Positions 1 to 7,657 of a stretch of 64,000 bases of DNA are shown piece by piece. The notes under the pieces are model-generated. The model saw only the letters and a list, made by a program, of their open reading frames with translations. It had not been told where the DNA came from and did no database searches. How positions within the stretch are numbered: position 1 is the first letter of the stretch; each line of letters begins with the position of its first letter. The DNA comes from Desulfuromonadales bacterium. GTDB lineage: Bacteria > Desulfobacterota > Desulfuromonadia > Geobacterales > Pseudopelobacteraceae. Location of the stretch: the NCBI GenBank assembly GCA_013349405.1, contig DUZS01000011.1, positions 1-64,000 of the forward strand, read 5' to 3'. Position numbers and translations under genes: made by a program.

Positions 1-125
1 GTACGGTTTGATGAGGGGAAGCTGGTTAAGGCAACTATGGTAAGGCTCTTTAGGCACCGCCACACGAAAGAGGCGGATACGGATAAGCCAAACCTACGGT
101 TGCAGTGGCCTGCTTCCTACTCTAC
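1..125 (+). mobile_element. Group II intron, 3' end (partial)
   Basis: The first bases (GTACGGTTTGATGAGGGG) match the 3' strand of a group II intron domain V and the linker after it. A domain VI-like stem follows: GGAAGC at 17-22 pairs with GCTTCC at 112-117, and GG at 24-25 with CC at 109-110. The tail CCTACTCTAC at about 116-125 is a typical intron 3' end. The domain VI loop is longer than usual. The rest of the intron, and any reverse transcriptase, lies outside the window. The exact 3' splice site is inferred. Confidence 0.6.
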
Positions 126-1444
126 CGATCAATAACTTCTTTAATGTCTACCGAAGTCTCGAGAGTGCCCTTCCTTACAGCTTTTTCAACAACTTCACTT
201 GGCAACCTAACAGTGATGCGAACATTTCTTTCCTCACCTCGGCTCATTTCCTTTAAAAGTTGCTTGGCGGCTTTTGTGTCCCCTTCCCTTGCCTTCAACG
301 TCAATTCTTTCAGCGTCCGTTTCTTTCCAGGCGCACGAGTTGATTCCAGGCCGAAGTAATCGGTCAATAACACCTGATCGGCATCCAGGCCATGGACAGC
401 CCATTCGATCCGTTTGGCAACGCTGGAGCCAGCTTCTCCCGGCATCATGGTAATGATGTTCATCCATTCCAACGAACCGACAATGAGTGGGCTGTGGGAA
501 GTGACTATAAACTGGATGTTGGGGAGCGTCTTGGAAAGGGTCTGAAGTACGGTCAACTGCCATTCCGGGTGCAGGTGTAGGTCGATCTCATCCACCAGCA
601 CGATCCCCTTGTTCTCCACCAGCTTCTTGCCCCTCGGACAGGTTTCGCAGACATGATAGAGCAGATCCCCCACCCAGCCGAGAAAGGCGCGGTAACCATC
701 GGAAAGAGCCGGGAACGGGATCTTTATACCGTTACGCTCAAAAAGATACTCCCGCGCCTCCATCTTGCCGGTGAAATTGTAGTGACCGTGCCCCACCAGT
801 TTGTTGATCAGGCTTGCCACCTGTTTGAAACGCCCCGGATTGCTTTGTTGCAAGTCAGGAAGCCAGGATGTTAGCGGTATCAGGGAATAAGATTCCTCGA
901 ACAGGCTTTGAATACGTTGCGCCCGAATAAAGGCATTATACTTGCGGCTTCCCATATCAACGCGATCCGCTTTTTCAACCCGTCTGGTTGCGCCGTACCC
1001 GACAAAGAAAAAAGCGTCGGAGCTGGAGCTGAAGATTGGGTGCCACGCCTTTTCCTCTGGATGCGTCCAGCGCAGAGACTCCAGATCACCCCGCCTGGTC
1101 ACGGTTATGTGAGATTCAACAACTGATACGAATGTGTCATCCTGCTCGTTTGGGAAAAAATTGGCCTCAATGACTGCTTCGCTGGGTTGCAACAGCGGCT
1201 CCCGACGGATAAGCAGATAGGGGAATATTCCCGAATCCGTCACCGCAGGCCCTAATGCTGCCAAGGCAATAGCTTTTAACAGCGTCGTCTTGCCGAAGCC
1301 ATTATTTCCCAGAAGCAGGTTGACGTTGGGAAGTTGCGGTGTGGGGATAGCACTAAAGATATCATCAAGCTTCGGGTGAACGAACTCGATTCTTGATTCG
1401 CGGAAGGTGCGGAAATTGGTTAGTTTTATGGAGTCGATGTACAT
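122..1444 (-). CDS. AAA/ABC-type ATPase (RecF/OLD-like), 3' end interrupted
   Basis: A 440-residue P-loop ATPase of the SMC/RecF-like AAA_21 type found in defence systems. The N-terminus (MYIDSIKLTNFRTF) is the usual first strand of this fold. Walker A is GNNGFGKTT at about residues 47-55. Walker B is VLVDEIDLHLHPEW, followed by the HSP switch histidine motif (VTSHSPLIVGSL). No TOPRIM domain is visible. The gene starts 26 bases after the upstream nuclease-like gene, so the two are probably co-transcribed. The stop codon TAG (124-122) lies in the last bases of the group II intron end, so the native C-terminus may be lost. What it acts on is unknown. Confidence 0.8.
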   Translation of the reverse strand: MYIDSIKLTNFRTFRESRIEFVHPKLDDIFSAIPTPQLPNVNLLLGNNGFGKTTLLKAIALAALGPAVTDSGIFPYLLIRREPLLQPSEAVIEANFFPNEQDDTFVSVVESHITVTRRGDLESLRWTHPEEKAWHPIFSSSSDAFFFVGYGATRRVEKADRVDMGSRKYNAFIRAQRIQSLFEESYSLIPLTSWLPDLQQSNPGRFKQVASLINKLVGHGHYNFTGKMEAREYLFERNGIKIPFPALSDGYRAFLGWVGDLLYHVCETCPRGKKLVENKGIVLVDEIDLHLHPEWQLTVLQTLSKTLPNIQFIVTSHSPLIVGSLEWMNIITMMPGEAGSSVAKRIEWAVHGLDADQVLLTDYFGLESTRAPGKKRTLKELTLKAREGDTKAAKQLLKEMSRGEERNVRITVRLPSEVVEKAVRKGTLETSVDIKEVIDR

Positions 1445-1470
1445 GGTGGTTCCTCAATCAAATCAATAAT

Positions 1471-2793
1471 TCAAGGCTGGTATTCTGAGAGTAGATGGGC
1501 CTGATAATTGCCCCTGTCATTGTACGAAGTGCAGAAGTTGGCAAGTACAGCCTCCGTATCATCCGCAGACCAATCACCATTTGCAGATTGCCGCTCATCA
1601 AACAGGCCGAATATATTGTCACCATTTTTTCTCAGTTCGACAGCAATTAGCGCTATTCCAGGGAATGACTTTGTCTCATCGGCAAACATCCCCGGACTTT
1701 GCAGGTGACCTTCCAAAGTGGGTTTTCCTTCTAAGTCTGAATGACGAAAAATTGGTGTACCAGACGTGCCAAAACATGCCTGCCACCACACTCCGCTTAT
1801 TATGGCACCACCTTGAAAAGAGTCGTAATAGTATGGTGCTAGACAGTAACGATTTCCTGGAATAACAAGGCGATCACAGACAGCAAGAGCAATGGTAGGA
1901 CCTAACGCAAATTGGGGTGATTTGAAAGCCGAACCAGCTTTCTCGCGAAGAGTATTAATGACTGTAATGAGTGAGGCAGAATCGTAATTCTTATTTTCGC
2001 TGTAACGTTCGTATGGTGCAATGACACTTACTGCGGAGGCAACCCTTTGTCCCGCATTGGTTTGTTGCTCCAATTGGATGTTTGGTTGAAAACCATCTTC
2101 CATCATTTCCCGATGACGGCATTCACCATCGACAATGTCTAGGCTTTTCACTTCTACATAAAAGACCTTGCCATCCCACTCGCACTGGAAATCGGGAGTT
2201 GATCCGATTTTTCCGCTCTTAGCATCAATCCTGATAGTTGCGGGGAATTTGACCTTCAATAACGAATACACCATTGCTTCGCTGTATATTTCAAAGGCTT
2301 GAGAATACGCTTTCACATCCGGTTTTGATGTGACCTGTTTAAGACGCGCACGAAAGTCAGCCATGAATCTATTTAGAGCAGGATCGTCGTATGCAGCCTG
2401 TTCTAAGGCTTGCAAACTAGCTAGATCAATGCTGCCGAGACTATGGTTGTGGGTAAGTCCGTGGATGTGATGTACATGCTTCAAAAACTCAGTGACGGCT
2501 GGGAAAGCATGCGCGTCTGCGGTTGCATATCGCTTCTTGAAATCCTTGGCTTGCTCATCTGTCATAGTGCCTGCTAATCCGCCCTTCAGTATTTCAGTCA
2601 TACGTACGCAATGTTCGGCTACGATTGAGTCATGGTCAATAAGGTCTGACAATGCATCCAATGTAGAGTCTGACTCATAACCAAATGGGTGTGACCTCTG
2701 CCCCTCTGGTTTATTTCTGGCGGCTAAGCAAAAATCCTGAAACAACTGACCGATTTCGCTTTTTGCCGGTTCGACCGTAAATGCATGTTTCAT
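1471..2793 (-). CDS. Hypothetical protein with PD-(D/E)XK nuclease-like core
   Basis: This 440-residue protein is not assigned to a named family. Its middle carries the signature of a PD-(D/E)XK nuclease: STPDFQCEWDGKVFYVEVKS, with an acidic residue before a hydrophobic strand that ends in E-x-K, and a glutamate-containing helix upstream (YSEAMVYSLL). The N-terminal third is helical and histidine-rich (HVHHIHGLTHNHS). It lies directly upstream of the AAA ATPase gene on the same strand. The pair looks like a nuclease plus ATPase defence module, by analogy with Septu- or Gabija-like pairs; this is inference. No signal peptide or membrane segment is seen. Confidence 0.6.
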   Translation of the reverse strand: MKHAFTVEPAKSEIGQLFQDFCLAARNKPEGQRSHPFGYESDSTLDALSDLIDHDSIVAEHCVRMTEILKGGLAGTMTDEQAKDFKKRYATADAHAFPAVTEFLKHVHHIHGLTHNHSLGSIDLASLQALEQAAYDDPALNRFMADFRARLKQVTSKPDVKAYSQAFEIYSEAMVYSLLKVKFPATIRIDAKSGKIGSTPDFQCEWDGKVFYVEVKSLDIVDGECRHREMMEDGFQPNIQLEQQTNAGQRVASAVSVIAPYERYSENKNYDSASLITVINTLREKAGSAFKSPQFALGPTIALAVCDRLVIPGNRYCLAPYYYDSFQGGAIISGVWWQACFGTSGTPIFRHSDLEGKPTLEGHLQSPGMFADETKSFPGIALIAVELRKNGDNIFGLFDERQSANGDWSADDTEAVLANFCTSYNDRGNYQAHLLSEYQP

Positions 2794-2883
2794 TTCAATC
2801 TTCCATGTTTTCCATAAAAGTAGATTTAAGAAACAGAAACATATTCATTCGAAAGCTCTTGGCTCGTTAATAGCTTCGCAATT

Positions 2884-4584
2884 TCACCGACCAAACTGTA
2901 CCCCAAGCAACTTATTCTCCGGTTTATCCCCGCGAAGCGTAACAACGACACTATCCTGCAATCCGCACCACTCCGCATCCACCAAATACTCCTTCATTGC
3001 CTCATAATTCTCGGTATTCAGCGAAGCAATGTACTGCTTTCCATTGACGGTTGCCGTTGCCAGCACATTGGCAAACCATGCAGCTCTCGGTTTTGGGTCC
3101 ATATGTGCAAACAGTCGGTTGTCGTGCCACAGGAACCCGCAATTATGGTTGGCTCCGTTAAACAACAATCCCCAATCAAAACAGATAACCCTGGCGGCAT
3201 TTATTCCGTCGGAATCATCACCTTCGATCTCCACGGCAAGGTTGTAACGCAGCTGATTGAGTCCGGGGTTTGCCTCAAGAATAATACCCGCCGGTGATCT
3301 GGGATAGAGCAGTTCGGCCAAGGCCGAGAAGTTTTTATCCGCCTGTGAAAGCGGTGTAGAATCGGCATAAGTGGCCGCTTCACGATCCTCCACCACCATC
3401 TTTTCCTTGATGCCCTGCACCTGCTTTTGAAGTGTATTGGCAAACTCCAGATACTCTCCCAACCTCTCCCGCTCTCCCTCATGCCGTGCCAACTGTTTTG
3501 CCAGCGCCGCATATTCATCCAGCGCCCGCTTCCCCTGAAGAGTGGCAAGAAGTTGATCCCGCTTTTCGCCAACCTTGTTGCGCTTGCCATCCAATTCTCT
3601 CATCTGCGTATTCAGGCGGACTTTATCGGATTCAAGCCGGGTCTTGCGATTGAAGGAGAGGGAATTGTGAAAATTTTCCACAGCGTCGAAATGGGCTAGC
3701 ATCTCCGGCCTGAAAACCTCTTGCAGCCCTTCGTACAGCTCCAACAGTTCATCTTTCCTGAGATCGGGCTGGTTTTCCAGAGACTTGTTGATGCCGTCTA
3801 CCTGAAACTTGACGATGGCGATCTGTTTTTCGATCTCCCGTAATTCACGGGTCAACTCACCCGCCTCAAGCTCAATAGCTCGGTAATCTTCGGCCACCCG
3901 GAAACGGGAAAGATCCGCCTTGATCCTGGGGATCTCCTTGTCCAACCAATCGGCCCGCACCTTGGGCTGACTCCCCGCTCTGAACATATCGCGCAGAACA
4001 TGGTCGGTATCCCAGCTTTTCAGGTTTTTCTTGAGCTCATCGATCCTGTTTTTATGCTCCTTCTTGGCGGAAACCAGCTGACAATCGGCGCCCAACAGAT
4101 AGAGGCTCCGCAACAGGCCGTCAAAATCAGATTCCTTATAGGTTGCAATCGGATCGACACAATCCTTGAGATGCCGCCGCCCGAATCTGGTTATCAGCGA
4201 TCTGAACGTCAGGCCTGGCAGTTCGGGATCAAGACGAAACACCCCGGAGGCGTTAAGCCATTCCAGAAGCTTCTTGTGAGATATAGTCTTTTCATCAAGA
4301 GCCAGCTTTTTTCCGTCGGCGCTCCGCTCAATAAGGTGATCTGTGCCGTTGATGCAGAACTCAAGGGAGAAGATCCAGTCATGAACACCGGCCTTAAGCT
4401 TCTTGTCCAGAGTCGCGCCGAGGCAGTGATGCACCAGCTTCAAGGCCAGAGTCTTTCCTACGCCGTTGCTGCTCCCCTCCTGACGGTCAAGGGAACTGTC
4501 GCCAACAATAAGCGTCAGACCGTTTTGATTGAACCGGATGTTTTTGAATGACTTCTGATTTGCCGATAATTCGATGAGTTTCAT
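2884..4584 (-). CDS. ABC-3C system ATPase (DUF2326-type)
   Basis: A 566-residue SMC-like ATPase. The N-terminus sets up a nucleotide site with NGVGKT at about residues 40-45, preceded by the long Q/S-rich loop typical of DUF2326/ABC-three-component ATPases. Residues about 160-400 are charged and heptad-like, consistent with the SMC/Rad50 coiled coil. Near the C-terminus, GFLWHDNRLFAHMDPK matches the family's Walker-B-like 'HD' segment. The gene follows the small middle component by 34 bases and the effector gene by overlap, giving the order effector, middle component, ATPase. Such systems are proposed anti-invader complexes; the trigger here is unknown. Confidence 0.8.
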   Translation of the reverse strand: MKLIELSANQKSFKNIRFNQNGLTLIVGDSSLDRQEGSSNGVGKTLALKLVHHCLGATLDKKLKAGVHDWIFSLEFCINGTDHLIERSADGKKLALDEKTISHKKLLEWLNASGVFRLDPELPGLTFRSLITRFGRRHLKDCVDPIATYKESDFDGLLRSLYLLGADCQLVSAKKEHKNRIDELKKNLKSWDTDHVLRDMFRAGSQPKVRADWLDKEIPRIKADLSRFRVAEDYRAIELEAGELTRELREIEKQIAIVKFQVDGINKSLENQPDLRKDELLELYEGLQEVFRPEMLAHFDAVENFHNSLSFNRKTRLESDKVRLNTQMRELDGKRNKVGEKRDQLLATLQGKRALDEYAALAKQLARHEGERERLGEYLEFANTLQKQVQGIKEKMVVEDREAATYADSTPLSQADKNFSALAELLYPRSPAGIILEANPGLNQLRYNLAVEIEGDDSDGINAARVICFDWGLLFNGANHNCGFLWHDNRLFAHMDPKPRAAWFANVLATATVNGKQYIASLNTENYEAMKEYLVDAEWCGLQDSVVVTLRGDKPENKLLGVQFGR

Positions 4585-4618
4585 ATGACTTGCTCCGACG
4601 TTATGCGTCCGTCACCCA

Positions 4619-4840
4619 CTAATTGCACCGCCCCGATAGCAACAGCACATCCACCGCCAGCACCATATGAGTGAACGATGGGCGAGATTGCCAGCCGGAA
4701 GAATCTCGGTCGATCTGCGTCCAAAGCTCGCCAAGCGTATGCGGTTCCGCCAACAGGAAGCGCAGATAACCGGACAGGCCGATTATCGAATCGCTGAATC
4801 GTACATGTTTATGCGGGATTAATGCTGTTCGGATGCTCAT
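4619..4840 (-). CDS. ABC-3C system middle component (small)
   Basis: A 73-residue protein with the start set at ATG 4840, giving MSIRTALIPHKHVRFSDS. An ATG further upstream (4900) would add 20 residues that run inside the effector gene and look unlike the family. The sequence IPHKHVRFSDSIIGLSGYL and the later TLGELW fit the short middle component of ABC-three-component systems (pattern 'P-x-KH-x-R-x-S-x-S-x-x-G-L'). It overlaps the 3' end of the effector gene by about 30 bases and precedes the ATPase, so translation is probably coupled. No good ribosome binding site is visible. The role, bridging ATPase and effector, is inferred from the family. Confidence 0.7.
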   Translation of the reverse strand: MSIRTALIPHKHVRFSDSIIGLSGYLRFLLAEPHTLGELWTQIDRDSSGWQSRPSFTHMVLAVDVLLLSGRCN

Positions 4841-5759
4841 AGGCGTCACACGTTTCAAAGTATTTGGCAATAATAACCTGGGCGGCAAGGCGATAGGCAA
4901 CCAGACTGTGCGGATGCTGGCGCATGGCGGCGGGAATCAGGCCTTCCACAAGCCAGACATACCGCTCATTAGGGGCATCGGCTGAATCCGGAATGATGGT
5001 GGTGCTTTTTTTATAAAGTTCTCGAATTTCAACAGCTATTTGTTGCGCGAGACCAATGTCACGTGCTTTCAGAAAACGGTTCACATCATCAACCTGATAG
5101 GAAAGATTACGCAACTGGTCAGATACCGGCGAGGTGATGCCGTTCAGAACAATCTTGTCGTTAAAGTCGGGGCTCGTGACATCGAGTAGCACAAAAGCGG
5201 GATTTGGATGGTCGGCCAGGTGACCAAGCAGTTCGCTCACCGCCGTCGGATCGATGAAATCAGGATATTCCGATGGGATACCGCCGACAATCTCCATCTT
5301 TTCCAACTCATCCAGTTCCATGAAGCGGCGCTCCAAGTCAGCCGCTGAAACGGGCGTTGCCTCAAGCAAACCTTCCTTCTTGGCAAGTGCCTGAAGCATA
5401 CTGCCGATGGGAGCCGGCATGCCGCAAAAACGATCATTGTAGACAAAGTGGTAACGCTCAACGGAAGACCATTTTGCTTTCAGTTTGTCAAAATCTTCGA
5501 CAGACTTTGTAACCGCCTGCACTGGATTTGGCGCTGTTGTCGCCTCCGGGCCGTACACCTGAAAGTAGCGATTCTCAGTGGGGCACCAACCGTCATTGCC
5601 GCCATCGCCCCAATTACCCCACGGCGCTACTGATTGGAATCCCGGCAACGAATACTGCATCAAAGCGCTGAAAAGCCGCTGGAAAGAATTTCCAGAGGCT
5701 TCATACAGTCGTATTTTGAACAGTTTTCTGTACCAGAAATCGTTGTGAGCTGAGGACAC
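4809..5759 (-). CDS. ABC-3C system effector with Mrr-like nuclease head
   Basis: A 316-residue protein. Residues 20-72 contain E20, the loop GDGGNDGW (51-58) and YFQVYGPE (65-72). This layout resembles the Mrr-type restriction endonuclease core (E ... DGGxDG ... QxK), but the usual lysine is replaced (Q-V-Y-G-P-E). The same variant head is seen in ABC-three-component effectors. The remaining ~230 residues should be the system-specific C-terminal domain that docks to the ATPase complex. First gene of the three-gene unit on this strand. Whether the altered core still cuts nucleic acid cannot be told from sequence. Confidence 0.7.
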   Translation of the reverse strand: MSSAHNDFWYRKLFKIRLYEASGNSFQRLFSALMQYSLPGFQSVAPWGNWGDGGNDGWCPTENRYFQVYGPEATTAPNPVQAVTKSVEDFDKLKAKWSSVERYHFVYNDRFCGMPAPIGSMLQALAKKEGLLEATPVSAADLERRFMELDELEKMEIVGGIPSEYPDFIDPTAVSELLGHLADHPNPAFVLLDVTSPDFNDKIVLNGITSPVSDQLRNLSYQVDDVNRFLKARDIGLAQQIAVEIRELYKKSTTIIPDSADAPNERYVWLVEGLIPAAMRQHPHSLVAYRLAAQVIIAKYFETCDAYEHPNSINPA

Positions 5760-5838
5760 GTGCTTCCTTTCTGAAAAGTTGAATGGTCTGATTTATAACA
5801 GGTTAAAGCCTTTGTTAAAAGCGCTTTTAGTTTCTGCT

Positions 5839-6180
5839 CTATATAGTGTAGCTGGTTGGGCCGAGTTCCAGATCCTCTGCCTCAAAATCCGCTCCATCAG
5901 TTGAGAGGATGTAACGAGCCTTGGCTTTGGTAGTCGCCGGGCTTGCTTTCAGGGCTTCAAGGGTTCTGGTGACTTCGCCGGATTGAGTGACAGCGATATG
6001 GATGTTGTTCGTCTGAAGGATGCCGCCCAGGTCCGACTTGTTCGACGCGCCCGAGCGCAAGCGCTTGATGGTCGTTTCCTTGTTGCCGAATGCCTGGAGA
6101 AAGGCAAACGGGAACTCCTCCCTGTCAAAAGGTTGAAGGGCTAATTCGGATACTGCGGATTCTATTTCAACTGCGTTCAT
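5839..6180 (-). pseudogene. N-terminal remnant of a restriction-modification DNA methylase
   Basis: The 113 residues match the start of large Eco57I/PglX-like or type IIG DNA methyltransferases: FPFAFLQAFGNKETTIKRLR, then SNKSDLGGILQTNNIHIAV and ARYILSTDGADFEAEDLEL. In intact enzymes the text continues into a methylase core of several hundred residues. Here it stops after ELGPTSYTI with no catalytic motif. It is therefore a 5' fragment of a much larger gene, left by deletion. A shorter remnant of another gene sits just upstream. Confidence 0.7.
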
Positions 6181-6184
6181 GGGA

Positions 6185-6268
6185 TTACATTTGCTCCAGT
6201 AATGAGTGATCCAATTCTGAGGTAGATTTTTTCAATTCAATGGTTTCGGTCTCTTGAAATTTAGTCAT
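6185..6268 (-). pseudogene. AlbA_2/schlafen-type protein remnant (27 codons)
   Basis: On the minus strand, ATG at 6268 opens a 27-codon frame, with ETETIELKKSTSELDHSLLE resembling the first strand and helix of AlbA_2 (divergent AAA-4/schlafen-like) proteins, which begin E-x-x-x-x-E-x-K-x-S. It ends at a TAA 4 bases before the methylase fragment begins. It is far too short to fold as that domain. Together with the next remnant it marks a collapsed defence or restriction operon. Confidence 0.4.
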
Positions 6269-6395
6269 TATTTTTCACGAGTTATCTGGATTCAAAACTG
6301 CATATTCATATCAGGATTTATGCCAAATAGCCACCGCAAACCCTCTTCATTAGAGCGGGTATGCGGATTATACGACTAGAATTTCCGGCATCTAG

Positions 6396-6980
6396 TTACG
6401 ACCGAACAAACCCCAGTAACGCTTCATAGTCATGGCGGTCGGCGGCACGAAGCGCGTTGATATACTGCAACCGACTATCACCGACATTGACCAGATTGCC
6501 GCTCCCCCATGTGAAGGGCTTCTGATTCAGGAGATGAACAAGAACAATGTCGGTCATCAAGCGGGCATGGCGACCGTTACCATTGGGGAATGGATGAATT
6601 GCCGTAAGTCGGTGATGGAACCGCACGCCAATTTCATCCGGCGAAAAAGTGCCCTGCTCGATCCAGACAGCGCAATCTGCACACAGATTTCGTAATTCAA
6701 TAGCGATCTGCCAGGCGGGGACGCCGATATTCTTACCGGTGGATCGGAAATTACCTGCCCACCGCCAGACGTTGCCGAACATTTTTTTATGGAGCCGCTT
6801 GATATACGTTTCGGTTAGTACATCTTTCTGCTTACGCCTGAAGACGACTGCTTCAGCCTCGGCAATATTTTCCTGTTCCCAGCGGTCCAGTTCAGAACGA
6901 TTCGTGATATGGGTGAGCAACAATCCCGCCGCTTCGTCTGCATCAAGCGGAGTTGCGCCTTCCGGATAATCAAAATTCAT
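6396..6980 (-). CDS. Mobile mystery protein B, Fic-domain protein
   Basis: A 194-residue Fic-domain protein. The active-site motif is complete: HPFPNGNGRHAR, with the catalytic histidine at about residue 129. Fic enzymes transfer AMP or another nucleotide to target hydroxyls. The start is ATG 6980, giving MNFDYPEGATPLD; it overlaps the stop of the upstream gene in ATGA. The N-terminus and the partner gene fit the family annotated as mobile mystery protein B, which travels with protein A on mobile elements. An antitoxin-toxin relation to protein A is likely but inferred. Confidence 0.85.
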   Translation of the reverse strand: MNFDYPEGATPLDADEAAGLLLTHITNRSELDRWEQENIAEAEAVVFRRKQKDVLTETYIKRLHKKMFGNVWRWAGNFRSTGKNIGVPAWQIAIELRNLCADCAVWIEQGTFSPDEIGVRFHHRLTAIHPFPNGNGRHARLMTDIVLVHLLNQKPFTWGSGNLVNVGDSRLQYINALRAADRHDYEALLGFVRS

Positions 6981-7447
6981 GATTTCACACTCCAAAGGTC
7001 TTTTGGCATCTCCCGCATAAGTTCATCTATCATTGATTGCAGCATTTTCTGACGTTCCGGCTCTTTAAGCTGCTGATCTTCAAGTATCATCGTGTGGGTC
7101 GTACGCTTCATCCGTTCGATGGCGATCTGCCGGACTTGCTCTCTAATGGTATTCTCCAGCGTAGAGCGTGGTACTAACGCATAGACAAAAACGCAGTCAA
7201 GGGCTTCGGCAGCCTGGCGCATGGTCTTAATTGATACGGCACCGGTTACTTCGTCTTTTTCCAAAATCGGGATGCGAGGCTGCCGGACACTCAGACGTTC
7301 CGCCAACTGCTTTCCGGTCATTCCCAATGCCTCACGGATAGCGCGAATCCACCCCTTTGGCGGTGGAGAAACGTCTTGTACATTTTTGAAACGGGAAAGT
7401 GTCTTGTCCAGTTGCTCGACAATTATCCTTTTATGAGCTGGCTTCAT
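6977..7447 (-). CDS. Mobile mystery protein A, helix-turn-helix partner of Fic
   Basis: A 156-residue protein with an XRE-type helix-turn-helix at about residues 33-65 (IREALGMTGKQLAERLSV, then RQPRIPILEKDE). The C-terminal half is helical and charged. It is the first gene of a two-gene unit whose stop overlaps the Fic gene start by 4 bases. The family (mobile mystery protein A) is known for this fixed pairing. It probably represses the operon and may neutralise the Fic protein. An AT-rich region with an inverted repeat lies just upstream. Confidence 0.8.
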   Translation of the reverse strand: MKPAHKRIIVEQLDKTLSRFKNVQDVSPPPKGWIRAIREALGMTGKQLAERLSVRQPRIPILEKDEVTGAVSIKTMRQAAEALDCVFVYALVPRSTLENTIREQVRQIAIERMKRTTHTMILEDQQLKEPERQKMLQSMIDELMREMPKDLWSVKS

Positions 7448-7459
7448 AATAACCTCTGT

Positions 7460-7486
7460 ATTATTTGTTGTTTCAGCAAATATAAT
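7460..7486 (-). promoter_or_regulatory. Candidate operator/promoter of the mobile mystery A/B unit
   Basis: An inverted repeat TATTTG (7462-7467) / CAAATA (7477-7482) lies 15-35 bases before the protein A start. Read on the minus strand, it is preceded by TTGCAT and an AT-rich stretch that could hold -35 and -10 boxes. A helix-turn-helix first gene makes autoregulation here reasonable. Confidence 0.4.
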
Positions 7487-7575
7487 CTAAAAGTTATTAT
7501 ATGCAAACTATAAAATAATGTGTGGGTTATTCTATTATGCAGCTGCCGGGATGAATAACTATTCCCGGATATCCG

Positions 7576-7620
7576 AAACGACAGAAGCCGTCCCCAATAA
7601 GAGGTCGGCTTCTGTCGTTT
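7576..7620. terminator. 15-bp perfect hairpin between two minus-strand units
   Basis: AAACGACAGAAGCCG (7576-7590) is the exact reverse complement of CGGCTTCTGTCGTTT (7606-7620), with a 15-base loop. It lies downstream of the DUF4143 ATPase stop. There is no long T-run on either strand, so it may be a weak terminator or an RNA-stabilising stem. Confidence 0.55.
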
Positions 7621-7657
7621 GAATGTTACCGATATCCTGCGGCTTCAGTAGTACAGG

